NCBI GenBank assembly: GCA_037447655.1
Contig: JBBHKE010000684.1
Span: 247,064 to 311,063 of the forward strand
Length of the DNA stretch: 64,000 nt
Source of the DNA: Zygnema cylindricum
Lineage: Eukaryota > Streptophyta > Zygnematophyceae > Zygnematales > Zygnemataceae
Direction: 5' to 3'
The position numbers were made by a program, and so were the translations under genes. Positions 12,204 through 23,264 of this stretch are shown here, one piece after another. Each line of letters opens with the position of its first letter. Positions within the stretch are counted from its first letter, which is position 1. The notes beneath the pieces were generated by a model. That model ran no database searches, was not told where the DNA came from, and was given only the letters and a program-made list of their open reading frames with translations.

Positions 12204-12376
12204 ATTTTGGTCAGTCGTCAGTTTTTTTGCCTGTCTGTCTGTTTCTTTCGCACTATGAAGGCAGCCATGGCTATCTCTGTCTTCCAGTGACTACGACAAG
12301 TATAGATGATTTAGAGAAGACCATCTGACAAACACATAGAACAAATTCAAAACTAGAAAATACACAAATTTTAACA

Positions 12377-13337
12377 AATACCACACGTACGACGTGATTT
12401 TTTATCCATTACTTCAAGAGAGACTCCGCAAAATATAACCGACGAAAAATTACTAATTTTGTAATTAATATAATTACTTATTTAGTACATACAAAAAGTT
12501 GACACTATTTTAGTCAAATTATGATTTGATTGCCCACTGTTCGTTTCAGGCTTTCAACCATAAATATCTACCAATTTGGAAGAAGATTGCATGACATTAA
12601 TGCTTATCCATTTCTAACGATTAGTATATATAGAAAGTTTACATTTTAGGTTATAGAATGCACCTGTACTAAGAACAACAGTAGCTAGTATTAACAGCTA
12701 CTGTAGTAGTAGTACAAGCAACAGAAGTAGGTAGTACTACTAGATGTAGTAGCACTAGTCATGGCAGCAGCAGTAAGCTAGTACTGGCAGCATCAGTAAG
12801 CTAGTACTACTAGCTGCAATTTCACTAATACTACTTGCAGCAGCAACACTATTAGTAATAGGAGTAGTATCTCGAATAATTATAAAAAGCAAAAAAATAA
12901 ACCTTGATATATCACGATATGATATATCGGCAATATATTGGCAATATATCGCGAAATTTAGCTTTTCGATATATGGAAGCGATACATCGATTATTGGGTA
13001 CCTAAAATTCGGTACATATCAAATATCGGCAAGTGGTCCTCGATATCCAACAGTACTACCCCGTGAATCGTTATTGGAGTATGTAACTCTAATTTGTGTT
13101 ATTGGAATTCTGATTTTTTTTTAAATATTATACATGATTTTAATTTTTCCTTTGCATTAATTAAGGTACAGTAAAAAATAGCGTAAAAAACTAAATTACA
13201 ATGATATATAAATAGTGTATGTACGGTCGATGTCTGACCGTACATAAATGTACCTTTTCAAGTAAAAGTTTACAAAAAATGAATTAAATCAGACGCGCAC
13301 CCATAAGAACATGCGCTCAATTTTTTTGCCTCTCTTA
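12377..13337. other. No gene; AGT/AGC-rich simple repeat at about 12660-12870
   Basis: The repeat is a degenerate mix of AGT, AGC and ACT triplets. 12.9-13.05 kb is rich in GATATATC words. A small inverted repeat, TATGTACGGTC ... GACCGTACATA, lies near 13.22 kb. Confidence 0.5.
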
Positions 13338-13581
13338 GTGAACGTCGACCGTCAATAAAATCAACAATTCACACGGCCGGTCAAGGTTAACAAAAACGGC
13401 GGCAACCACATGTAAATAAGAGTGTTACGTGCAGTCACTTTCTCATTTTAAGTGAACTCCATTTTGAAAGCACGTTTATGCGCGCAACACTTTTATTTAC
13501 ATGTGGTTGCCGCAGTTTTGTTACCGTAAAATTTGACCGGCCGTGTGAATTGTTTATTTTTTTATGACGGCCGACGCTCAC
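13338..13581. mobile_element. Foldback (hairpin) MITE
   Basis: Two arms of about 90 bases are inverted copies: GTGAACGTCG ... AATAAGAGTGTT on the left and AACACTTTTATT ... CGCTCAC on the right. A loop of about 65 bases separates them. Arm identity is high, including CACACGGCCGGTCAA. No coding capacity and no clear target duplication. Confidence 0.75.
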
Positions 13582-14307
13582 AAGCGCGGCAATATTTTAA
13601 CCAGTTGTTACGATATCTCGCAAGTCAAAGCTGTTCAACAGATTGACCGTCAAATCTAAACTCAACGGAATCTTGCAACTTTTTGGCCTGTACTAGTCTG
13701 AATCTTGCAACTTTTTGGCACCCAGTGGTGCCGAAGACGTCCGCGACCGCTCGTTTAGGGTTTATTTTTTCTGTTTTTGTTTTTTTTTTATTAAAAAAAC
13801 AACCCAAACCCCAAAATCCTATTTCTCGTACCCAATCCTAAGAGGTGCCGAATGTCGGCGCGAGGTGCCGCGAGGTGCCGAAGGTCCCACACTTGTATGG
13901 GCGCTTGTTCGATATGTACTATCTTTGACAAGATGACGTAGGTGATTGCCCCGGAACCAAAATATTCACTGCGATAATCAAATTCCCTTATTTAATTGGT
14001 CACGGGACCGAATATAATCTTCCCCCGATATCCAAGTTCTGAAACTGAGATTTTCTGACAGATTCTAGTGGTAGCCAATGGCTAGTTCTATGTAAGTATA
14101 GTTCAGCGTGACTCGCTATTAGCGTCAATGTTTTTTCCACCACTATAATATTTTTTTCTCCGTGCACACACGTCAGCCTAGCCTATGGAGACCGACAAAT
14201 CGAAGGGTAAAATCTTGTTCTTCTATCTTTGCCGTCCGAATAAGAACTCAACACGTGTGCATAGCGGAGAAATCTTTCCACAGTCGGTAAAAAAACATAA
14301 ACCCTAA
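13582..14307. other. No gene seen
   Basis: Short duplicated words (CTTGCAACTTTTTGG twice near 13.67 kb; GAGGTGCCG near 13.86 kb) but no organised feature. Confidence 0.45.
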
Positions 14308-14946
14308 GGGTAACATTCCATTAGACGAAAAGTGGGGTTCGTTACTGGATGCCGTACGTTTTTGTACAGTGCCGTACAGAGACGTACGATAATCATCCAG
14401 TGGGCCCCAACTCTCCTCGCGAGGAGAGTTGAGGCCCACTGGATGATGTGCGCGATTGCTTCGATGATTACCATTGGTACACGTGAAAAAGCAAAAAAAT
14501 AATCTACTTTGAACAAGCGATCACAGGCGTGCACGTCGTACATACCCATGTGCCTCCTGCCACGCTGGATGCCTGTGAGCCGAAAATATCCTCGCACGCT
14601 CCGTCTGACATCCACCGACATTCAAAGTTTGCCGCGACCGTCAAACTTTGCCGTTTCTTTTTGCCATTCCGTTTCGAAATTTTGATTTCAGTTTTCAAAA
14701 TCAAAAATCTGGCCGCAAAATTTACGTACGAATCATTAACTACCTCCGGTCGTACAGCTATTTCGTTCTGACATTCCGTTTGAAGATTTTATTTAAGATT
14801 TTCAAATCTGGACTCTAACCTACGTGGCGCTAATCATAATTGAGGAAGGTTTGTTACTGGCCCGACAAAATGGAATATTCTTCCAGTAAACGCTGCCAGT
14901 AGAATTTTCCGTACATTTACTGGGACGGCCTAATGGAATTCCACCC
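14308..14946. mobile_element. PIF/Harbinger-like non-autonomous element
   Basis: Termini GGGTAACATTCCATTAG and CTAATGGAATTCCACCC, with TAA on both sides. It is 639 bp. The interior has the 56-bp palindrome at 14392-14447. No transposase is encoded. Confidence 0.75.
14392..14447. repeat. 56-bp near-perfect palindrome
   Basis: ATCATCCAGTGGGCC and CAACTCTCCTCG are mirrored with a single mismatch. The centre is CTCGCGAG. Confidence 0.95.
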
Positions 14947-15300
14947 TAATACATGTTTTACTTCCCACGCACGCATACGCTAAAACTTTTTTCCAAAACC
15001 CTAAAAAAAACATTCACCTGCCGACACCTGTACGTCCAGTTCTTTTTAAAATAACCTAAAAACGTGTTTACTAGTTTAATTATTCGTTAACCAGCGTTTT
15101 TCACTTTGGTCGCATTAAAAGCTCCAGCAACTCCGCCGACTTTTTCAAGTTACGCAAAGAAAAGATTTTATTGTCGAAAAGACGAAAAGACGAAAACGCT
15201 CCTGTTGCGCCAAAAAAGTACGGAACAATGATTGCTGGCCAATGAAACGTGACTCATGTCGGTTTCTAATCGCCAGAAGTCGCCAATGGAAGGACACTTC

Positions 15301-15480
15301 CGTACGGAAATGCTTCAACGGAGGTTCGCCCTAACGTACATTCTGTACGGAAATGCCTTAAAGGAGGATCATCTAAAACATACATTCTGTACGGAAGTAC
15401 CTTAAAGAGTTAAAGGAGGATCACCTTAACGTACCTTCTGTACGGAAATGCCTCAACGGAGGATCACCCGAACATACATT
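15301..15480 (+). repeat. Four tandem copies of a 43-50 bp unit
   Basis: The unit is roughly GTACGGAAATGCCT(C/T)AA followed by GGAGGATCACC and an ACGTACATTCT-like tail. It starts near 15303, 15347, 15390 and 15440. It ends about 170 bases before the inferred start codon of the host gene and could be promoter-proximal; that role is inference. Confidence 0.75.
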
Positions 15481-15653
15481 CCGCACGTTATACACATTTA
15501 GTGCGATTTTACGTGCGAATATTTCGTATTTTTTTAAAAAAAATACGACGGGTTTGCTCCAACCTCTCTCTCTCTCTTCCCTCTGACAAAGCTTCGGTTT
15601 GTCTTTTTTGTTTTCCCTCAAAGAGAGGGAGGGAGAGGGGAAAGAGGGGTAAC

Positions 15654-15789
15654 ATGGAGAGGCAGAAGCGACAAGGAGTCGTACGGATGGACCGTACATA
15701 TGTACTTTTGGCCGTACTGCTGGCTGTACTGGTGGGCTGTGGAGCTGAGGGAGGAAATGGCGAGAGGAGTGGGGAAAGGGGGACAGGAG
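15654..15789 (+). CDS. Exon 1: signal peptide
   Basis: Starts at ATG 15654, or in frame at ATG 15687, which directly precedes the hydrophobic core. It ends at a consensus donor GGAG|GTAAGG and leaves one base (phase 1), which with the AA of exon 2 makes GAA (Glu). Confidence 0.6.
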
Positions 15790-16639
15790 GTAAGGGAGGG
15801 AGAGGGAGGGAGAGAGTGGTAAACCGAGAGAGGGAGGGAGAGGAGAGAGAGGAGGGTGAGGAGGGAGAGGAGGAGAAGGAGGCGAGGGAGAGGCAGAAGA
15901 CGGAGAAAGGAGGGGAGTGAGGAGGACAGGAGGTAAGGGAAAGAGAGGGATAAACCGAGAGAGGGAAAGGCGGGAGAGGGGGGAGAGGGAGAGGAGGGAT
16001 AGGCAGAAAACGGAGAGAGAAGTAGAGAGAAGAGGCCAGGTGGTAAGGGAGAGAGAGGGGTAAACCGAGAGAGGGCAGGGAGAGGGAGGGAGAAAATGGA
16101 GGGAAAGTGGAGTCAAAAGTAAAGAGATAGAGAGAGGGCAGAAAGAGAGAGAGAGAGAGAGAGGGGTCGAGAGATATGGAGGGGTAGATTTTTATGGGAA
16201 GTGGACAATTATGTTTTTTTTTTTTTTTTTTTGGGTCTCCTTGAAACTATTTTTTGGGTTTAACTTCTTTTTGGATTCTCAATTTTTTGGTTTTTAATTT
16301 ACTTAGTGGTGTTTTATGTTTTTTTTTTTTTTCCAAATTTTTCACTTTTTCTTTTCTGGGATTCTAAATTTTGCTTATCTTTCTAAGTTTTTCTGAAATT
16401 TTTTACCAAACCCTAAACTTTATATTTTTTTAGAGTCTTTTAGGGTGTTTTTCTGGTTTCTTTTTTACTTTTTTCCTTTTTTTTTTCTTTTTTTTTTTAA
16501 GTTTTTTTTTCTGTTTTTTTGTCTCTTTCTGGCGTTTTTCCTTGAATCTTTTTTCAGCATTAAAGGGAAACAAAAAAACTGGTCGAAAGATTAAAATTTG
16601 AAGGCTTTTTTTTTTAATTTACGTTTGCTTCAAATGAAG

Positions 16640-16705
<66 letters not shown>

Positions 16706-19700
16706 TAAATGGTGTCTCTTTACAGGAAAAACGAGTGTTAATGTGGAGATTTGTAGTCCATCTACTTTTTTCTCGGAAGTTTTTTTGTTTCTTTTAGTTT
16801 TGGGTTTTTTTGTAGTTTTTGTTTTTTAGTTTTTTTTTTAGTTTTTGGGTTTTGTTTGGGGTTTTTTAGTTTTTTTTTTTCATCTTTGGTTTTTATTTTG
16901 GTTGCCAATTTATGTGCTGCACTAATGGAAAAACAAAAGACATTTACAATTTCTACTATTATTAGTGTGGATTTGAATATTAGTATTAATAATGAAACTT
17001 ATAATATTGATTTTATCCATGGATATCAATCATTATTGATTGTAAATTTTAATGTTTAACTTTACATCCATGAATATTGATTATAAATGTCAAATTTATG
17101 ACTTAATATTGACCAATATTGGGTATAAATATCAACATTTATAACTCTATGTCAATCAAAATTGACAATCAATTGATATTCATTATAAAGATCAACATTC
17201 ATAACTTTACATCAATAAATATTGATTATAAATGTCATTTATGGCTTTTTATAAACCAATCTTGATCATAAACATCAAATTGTATAACTTTGTTTACAAT
17301 CAATATTGAATGATATTAATCAATTTTGATTTTTAGAGAATCAACATTTATGACTTTATATCAATGTATATTGATTAAAAATATCAAATTTATGCTCTAT
17401 ATTAATTAATATTGATCATAAACATCAATTTCTATAACATTGTTTATGATCAATATTGATTAATATGAAGTTATAAATGTTGATATTTATGACCATTGCT
17501 GATTGGTATTAATCAACATTGAGTATAAATACCAACATTTATAGAGTTGTTTTATCTTCTTAGTCAATATTAAATAACTATAAATAAAATATTGTTGTAT
17601 TTTAATTCTCAAATAGTCAAAACAAAGAAAAGGTGAGGTAAGGCTGAATATTTTCTCCGGAAATTCTTAGATAGAAGGTCTTAAAGGGGGAGGGAGGGGG
17701 AAGGAGGGGAGGGGGGGAGAAGGGAGGGGAGGGAGGGGAAGGAAGGGGGGGAAAGGGAGGCAGGGATGGAGGGAGGGGAGGGAGGGGAGGGAGGGGGAGG
17801 GAGGGAGGAGGGAGAGAGGGAGGGAGGGAGGGAGGGAGGGAGGGAGGGAGAGAGGGAGGGAGGGAGGGAGGGAGGGAGGGAGGGAGGGAGGGAGGGAGGA
17901 GAGAGAGCGAGGGAGGGAGAGAGAGAGAGGAGGCTGGGAGGAAGAGTGGAAGGGAGGGGAAAGGAGGGAAATGGATGGGATGGGAGGGTAGGGGAGGAAG
18001 GGAGGAGGAGGGGGATGGGAGGGAGGGGTGGAAAGGAGGGGGAAAGGGAGGGTTGGAAGTTTGGAGAGGAGGGAGAGCTCTGGTGATAATGGAAATTAGG
18101 TGTTCTGAGCTCCTTCCAGTATGTGGTAAAACGGGGTAAGATAGATACTGGAAATCCTGTTTAGAAAAAAAAAAATCCACACTATTTTATGTGCACACCT
18201 TTAAAATCAAACGTATGGTTCAGACTGATAAGTGTGAGAGAAATTTGTTAATTTTTTAATTTAAGTGAGGTTTTTTGTTTCTTCCCACTTCGGTCCTCTC
18301 TTTCTCCTTCCTCCCTTCCTCGTCGTCGTCTCTCTTTACCTCTCCTCTTGCCCTTCTCTCTCCTCCCTTTCCTCGCCTCCCTTCCTCCTTCCTCTTTTTG
18401 TCCCTCCTTTTTTTTTTTTTTCCTTTTCTGCTCTTTCCCTCCTTTCTCTCTCCCTTTAGATCTTTCTATTGAAGACACAATTTAATTATCTTTCTCCCCT
18501 TTTTTTTTTCTCGCCACTTTAATTTATCACCATTTTCTATTGTCCTTCCAAATCGTGAGATTTTTGAAGTGTTTTTTTTTATTTATTTTTTTCAATAATT
18601 GTTTTTTTTTTTTATTGCCTTTTTTTTTTTTAATAATTGCTTTTTTTAAGTCATTGCTTTTTTTTATATAGTAGTCTTATCGACAATGAGTTATTGGGTT
18701 TTTTTTTGTTTAAATTATGTGCAAAAATCCACACTAATTTGTTTTTTAAAGGAAGATTTATCTTTTAATGGTTGCAGAAATCTAAACCTTAAAGGTATAT
18801 TTAGTTTTGACCATTTTTATCCAAAATTGATTTAAAATCCACTTAAAATCCACTGAAACTATACTCAGTAGTTGCTCAATGGTTATAGTCAAAAGTTATT
18901 TGATACAAAATGTATTCAAAATTTACATAAAATTTATGCACATTTACCCAAATTTTTCTTTCAGCATTTTATTCAAACTGCATTCTAAATTCATTCAGTG
19001 TTTACTTTCAAAAATCAATTCAAAATCTATACTCGAAAGTTTCTCAAAATTTATGTAGTCTTAACAATAATTGGTGGATGACGCTCTATTTTTTTTTTTT
19101 CAGAAAGTCTTGTTTGCGCCAATGGAAAAAAAATCTCTCTCTCTCCTTCAAGTGGATCCTTCCCATTCGTTACCTCTCAAAAGCTTTCTTTGTCCACACT
19201 AAATGTTGTTTCTGCTTCTCCCGTTGTTTCTCCTCCTCTATCTCCACCATCCACAGGACCTCCACCATCTCTCCCGCCTCCCCCTCCCCCATTGCCACCT
19301 CCCTCTCCCTCTCCTCCTCTTCCTCCTCCCTCTCCCCCTCCACCTCCTCCTCCCTCTCCCCCTCCACCTCCTCCTCCTTCATCTCCTCCACCTTCTCCCC
19401 CTCCACCACCTCCTCCTCTACCTCCTCCTTCACCACCACCTCCTCTACCTCCACCTATATCTTTATCTCCTCCACCTTTACTTTCACCTTCTCTCTCTGA
19501 CCCTGCTATCTTCCCTCCTCCCCCTCCCCCTCCCCCTACTTTTCTTATTCCCCGTCCTCCTCCTTCCAGCGGTCAAGGTCAGTCATATCTATTTCCGTGT
19601 TGCTGACCAAAAATTGTAATATGACTAATCATAAATATTACTTCAACCAAGTTTTTGTTTTGTTTTTTTAAATATTTTTGCATTTTTAGGGTTGATTCTC

Positions 19701-22700
19701 GTATATCATTATGTTTTCCTTCTCGTACCCACTTTCTTAATTTCTCCCTCCTCATTCTTCTCCTACTCCTACTCCTCCTCCCTTTCATCCTCCTCTTCCT
19801 CCTCCCTCTCCTCCTCCTCCTCCCTCTCCTCCTCCCTCTTCTCCTCTTCCTCCTCTCTCTCCTCTCCTCCTCTCTCTCCTCTTCCTCCCCCCCCCTCTCC
19901 ACCTCACTCTCCGCCTGCCCCCTCTATTCCTCCCTCTCCTACTCCTCGTCCTCCCTCTTCTCCTCACTCTCCTCCTCCCTCTCCTCCTCCCTCTCCTCCC
20001 TCTTCTCCTCCTCCCTCTCCTCCTCCCTCTCACTCCCTTCTCTCTGTTTTCCATGTGCTTTAGACTGTAAAGCTTGTGAAACAGACGAAATTCTTCAACC
20101 CCAGAGAAAAACAAACAAGACAGCTGTCTGTTTTTGCGTTTCTCCCCTTAAAATATATTTTGTTGTCGGATTGGAGCCTCTCTCCCTCATTTCTGTTTTG
20201 ACCACATTTACAGAAAACGTGGCGACAACTCTCAGCCTGAATGAAAGTCAGGTTCAGGTGAGCTCTCTCTCTCCCCCTCTTTCACTTCTCTCCCGCTCCC
20301 TCTTCCTCTCGCTCTCCTTCGTCCTCGCCCTCGCCTCTCTCTCCCTCGCCCTCGTCTTCTCTCTCTCCTTCTCCCTTCCTGACTCTCCCTCTCCCTCCCC
20401 CTCTCCCTCGACCTCTCTTCTCCCTCTCCTTCTTTCCTGCCCTCTCCCTCTCCCTCTCCTTTCCCTTTCCCTCTCTCCTGCCCTCTCCCTCTCCCTCTCC
20501 CACTCCTTTCCCTCTCCCTCTCCCTCTCCTTTCCCTCTCCCTCTCTCCCGCCCTCTCCCTCTCCCTCGCCCTCTCTCCTTCTCACTCTCCCTTTCACTCC
20601 CCTCTCCCTCTCCCTCTCCCTCTCGCTCTGCCCCTCTTCCGTGCTCTCCCTCCCTTGCTCCTTCTCCCTCTCCCTCTCCCTCCTCTCCCTCTCCCTCTCC
20701 CTCCCTCTCCCTCTCCCTCCCTTTCCTTCCCTCTTCTTCTCCCTCTCTCTCCCTCTCCATTCCCTTCCCCCTTCCCCTCCCCCTCCCTCTCCCTCTCCAC
20801 CCCCCTCTCCCTCTCCCTCTCCCTCTCCCTCTCCTTCTCCCTCTACTTCTCCCTCTCCTTCTCCCCCTCCCTCTCCCTCTATCTCCCCCTCCCCCTCTCC
20901 CTCTCCCTCCTTTTTTCCCTCTTCTTCTCCCTCTCTCTCCTTCTCCATCCCCTTCCCCCTCCCCCTCCCTCTCCCCCTCCCTCTCCCTCTCCACCCCCCT
21001 CTCCCCCTCCCTCTCCCTCTCCACCCCCCTCTCCCTCCCCCTCTCCCTCTCCCTCTCCTTCTCCCTCTCTCTCTCCCCCTCACCCTCCCTCTCCCTCTCC
21101 CTCTCCCTCTCCTCTCTCCCTCTCCCTCCCCCTCTCCCTCTGCCTCCTGCCCTCTCCCTCTCTCTCCCTCTCCCTCTCCCTCTACCTCTCCCTCCCTCTC
21201 CTCTCCCTCTTCCTCTCCCTCTCCCTCTATCTCTCTCTCCTTCGCACTCTCCCTCTCCCTCCCCCTCTCCCTCTCTCTCTCCTTGTCCCTGTCCCTCTCC
21301 CTCTCCCTCTCCCTCTCGCTCTGCCTCTCTCCCGTGTTCTCCCTCTCCCTCTCCTTCTCCCTCTCCCTCTCCCTCTCCATCTCCTTCTCTCCTGCCCTCT
21401 CCCTCTCCCTCCCCTCTCCCTCCCCTCTTCCCCTCCCTACCTTTCCTTCCTTTTCCCTCTCCCTCTCTGGCTAGGGCTAGGTTAGGGTTAGGAAAGATTC
21501 CTAAACCAAAAAAAATATATATAATTTGTTATTTTTTCCCCAGTAAAAAAGGTACGCAATGGAAATAATGTGTCTTGTTTAAAAAAAATGTTTATTTTTT
21601 GCAGTTAAAACGACATCTTAGTATTATGTGATACTTATGATTATAAATTAAGATTAAATTCTCGATATTTGAAGTTTTTTTTTTATTATTATTCAATATA
21701 TATTCAAACTCCTGCAAAAAAATAAATTAGTCTGCTCAAAAAGAAAAAAAATGGAAAAAAAGCCAAAAAAAAAAAAAAAAAAAAAAAAAAAATAAAAAAA
21801 AAAAAAAAAAAAAAAAAAACAAAAAAAAAAAAAAAAAAACTCAGTTAAATGCAAAAAAGACAAAAAAATAAAACCAAATAGATAAATAAGTGGAGTTCTG
21901 AAACAAATCGCAACTTTCACTTACAATGTTGTCAATTTAGTATTCCAATGTCCCAAAAAAATATATTAATGTCTCCACTCAACTTGTTACCTTCCATATT
22001 CCTGTCCAAAAAAAAGAAAAAAAGAAGCCTGGGGTTATAGCTAGGGTTATGGTTAGGGTTACGGTTAGGGGTTAGGGTTTTAGTTACGGTTACATTTTCG
22101 GTTTCTGATTAATGTTTAATTTCAACATGCTTTAATTTTTCATTAATTTGAATAGTTTTTTTTTTTTATACCCCTTACAGGTGCTGGAAGTAATGTTCTT
22201 TGATGAGCTTTTCACGAAAGTCGGTACCGGCATCTCTCCGTTTTACGGCGATGGAGTTAACTTTACTGAAACTGAAATTTCTCGGATGAAAAGTACTTTG
22301 ACCACCGGAAATTTGACTTTCAGCTCGAAAATTTTTAATAATGTCACATTTGTTGACATGTATTATCCAGGTGTGTATGGATAAAGTCACATTTTTTTCA
22401 CTAGGTATATTCTCACTTTCGTTTTTTAGGTCATGTTTTTTGGTCATTTTTTTTGTTGTGTTTTGGTCACCTTTTGGTCTTGTTACTCGATATTTTGACC
22501 AAAAGATGACGGGAACTAAGACCGGAAAAATGTAAGTGGGAATTGGCCTTCTGTTTTCTTTGTTTATATATAAAAAAAAATTGGTGTGTTGGTCGTCCAT
22601 TTGAGTTTTATCTCTATTACAGGCTGAACCCGTGTTTTTCCCTTTTTTTTCCCTCTTTTTTCCCTCTTTTTTCTCGTTTTGTTAAATGTAAATAAAGGAT

Positions 22701-23264
22701 TAGGGTTTTTTGCTTCGCTATGCATTTTTTTTTTCTTCTTTTCAACTGATTCTAAATGACAACAGAATAAATTATTGAGAACTTTTTTTTTATTAACATA
22801 AGAATTTGAAAACATGAACTTAAAGCAGAACCTTTTCTTTATTTAAAATAAGTCTACGAACTTTAAAACATCTCTATGAAGGTGTATCGCCCGTTGAAAA
22901 ACAAAGACCGTAATAGTTCTTTTGTTGCTACATCGCCTCTCTTTCCTTAAAAGAATTTGAAGCGTATGAAGTGTAAAAAAATTGAAGCGCACAAAATTTG
23001 TTATGTTAAAAATCTGAGGGTCTTTTTCTGATTCGTTCATTAATATGCCAATTTTGTCTCATTTTATTTCTTTGGTTTGGAACAGGAGAGAATCGTTCTC
23101 CTCCTCCGCCGTCAAACGTCAATGGGCAAATTCTCGGAAAGGATGCTCCAAATAATAACAAAAATAATACATCATCGTCTGCGAACAATTCTCGATTCAA
23201 AATTACAACTTTTTCTACCATTCTCCTTTCTTTGTGCTTATTTTTTGCGTTGGTTTCGCCGTAA
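15654..23264 (+). CDS. Five-exon host gene: putative GPI-anchored, proline-rich secreted protein (390 aa)
   Basis: Inferred join: 15654-15789, 19104-19577, 20064-20257, 22181-22370, 23086-23264. All junctions have GT...AG introns and matching phases (1, 1, 0, 1), giving 1173 nt and one stop. In order, the product shows an N-terminal signal peptide (MDRTYVLLAVLLAVLVGCG, from the second ATG at 15687), a Ser/Pro/polyproline region, a Cys-containing domain (CKACETDE, CFCVSPL, then LNESQVQV), at least eight N-glycosylation sequons, and a hydrophobic C-terminus with no residues after it, typical of a GPI signal. The Cys domain recalls the membrane-proximal ectodomain of plant LRR-VIII-type receptor kinases; that is a memory-based inference. 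No kinase or LRRs are present. An alternative last exon at 22430-22509, also in phase, would give a short hydrophobic transmembrane-like tail. An alternative exon 3 acceptor at 20211-20213 is also in phase. Expression is untested. Confidence 0.6.
16645..16699. repeat. (TA)n microsatellite
   Basis: More than 50 bases of alternating T and A. Confidence 0.95.
16940..17590. repeat. AT-rich degenerate tandem-like repeat
   Basis: Words such as ATCAATATTGATTATAAATG recur with variable spacing on both strands. No coding frame is supported. Confidence 0.6.
17680..18080. repeat. (GGGA)n-type purine array
   Basis: GGGAGGGA units with occasional GA. Both strands show long spurious open frames (Gly/Arg/Glu or Ser/Leu/Pro). 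Confidence 0.95.
19104..19577 (+). CDS. Exon 2: Ser/Pro-rich and polyproline region
   Basis: The acceptor follows CTATTTTTTTTTTTTCAG. The frame reads ESLVCANGKK, then a Ser-rich linker and a long SPPPPPPP-type tract of the hydroxyproline-rich glycoprotein kind, ending SSGQ. The donor is CAAG|GTCAGT with one base left over. The length, 474 nt, is a multiple of three, so the exon is skippable in frame. Confidence 0.6.
19740..20045. repeat. CCT-rich pyrimidine array in intron 2
   Basis: Plus strand CCTCCCTCTCCT-type units lie between the donor at 19578 and the acceptor TGCTTTAG at 20063. Confidence 0.9.
20064..20257 (+). CDS. Exon 3: Cys-motif domain
   Basis: With the one-base overhang from exon 2 it starts DCKACETDE. 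It contains NKTAVCFCVSPLKIYF and ends SLNESQVQ at the donor TTCAG|GTGAGC. The frame is open throughout even though intron 3 right after it is low-complexity. Confidence 0.6.
20265..21470. repeat. (CCCTCT)n-type pyrimidine array in intron 3
   Basis: About 1.2 kb of CTCCCT-type units on the plus strand. It generates the longest open frames of the window (several hundred Ser/Pro/Leu or Arg/Glu/Gly codons); these are artefacts of composition. Confidence 0.97.
21471..22100. repeat. Telomere-like TTAGGG words and poly-A in intron 3
   Basis: GCTAGGTTAGGGTTAGG at about 21.48 kb and GGTTAGGGTTACGGTTAGGG at about 22.05 kb. Between them lies an A-rich run (about 21.77-21.84 kb). These are short interstitial copies, not a telomere. 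Confidence 0.7.
22181..22370 (+). CDS. Exon 4: glycosylation-rich extracellular segment
   Basis: The acceptor ends CCCCTTACAG. The frame runs VLEVMFFDELFTK ... NFTETEISRMK ... NLTFSS ... NNVTFVDMYYPG and stops at CCAG|GTGTGT with one base over. It contains three N-X-S/T sequons. Confidence 0.65.
23086..23264 (+). CDS. Exon 5: C-terminal GPI-signal-like exon
   Basis: Acceptor TTTGGTTTGGAACAG. The frame reads ENRSPPPPSN, an Asn/Ser-rich spacer with small residues (SSSANNS) suited to an omega site, then a hydrophobic tail (ITTFSTILLSLCLFFALVSP) that ends directly at TAA. No cytoplasmic basic residues follow. Confidence 0.62.

Larger units (their letters stand above)
7209..12376 (-). mobile_element. 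Degenerate Ty1/copia element (family B), minus strand
   Basis: Two LTRs in minus orientation bracket degenerate gag and RNase H fragments. The outer flanks AAAAC (7204-7208) and AATAC (12377-12381) fit a 5-bp target duplication with one change. Protease, integrase and most of reverse transcriptase are missing, so the element is internally deleted. A separate solo LTR (10772-11776) sits inside its 5' LTR. Its LTR is closely related to the solo LTR at 52864-53959. Confidence 0.8.
10340..12376 (-). repeat. 5' LTR of the family B element, split by a solo LTR
   Basis: The pieces 10340-10771 and 11777-12376 align with the 3' LTR on either side of its position 7700. The inner boundary with gag is blurred by mutation. 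The end TTTTAACA matches the other copy. Confidence 0.7.
15790..19103 (+). other. Intron 1, filled with simple repeats
   Basis: From left to right: a GA-rich stretch to about 16.16 kb, T-rich sequence, a TA run (16645-16699), AT-rich ATTGAT/ATAAAT-type degenerate repeats (about 16.94-17.59 kb), a GGGA array (about 17.68-18.08 kb) and a CT-rich block (about 18.28-18.46 kb). It ends with a strong pyrimidine tract and CAG at 19101-19103. Confidence 0.5.

Noticed and set aside
15421-16116. 231-codon minus-strand frame
   Set aside because: Antisense of exon 1 and the GA-rich intron start; low complexity, no domain.
16856-17059. Small frame starting with a hydrophobic segment
   Set aside because: No ATG (it starts TTG), lies in T-rich intronic sequence, and continues into the AT-rich repeat.
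17617-18180. 187-codon minus-strand Ser/Pro-rich frame
   Set aside because: Translation of the GGGA array in intron 1.
19655-21568. 637-codon plus-strand frame and 382-codon minus-strand frame
   Set aside because: Both are direct read-outs of CCCTCT/AGAGGG arrays (Ser/Pro/Leu and Arg/Glu/Gly only). Only 20064-20257 inside this range has a non-repeat composition and splice signals.
21471-22100. Telomere
   Set aside because: Only a few degenerate TTAGGG units inside an intron with sequence continuing on both sides.
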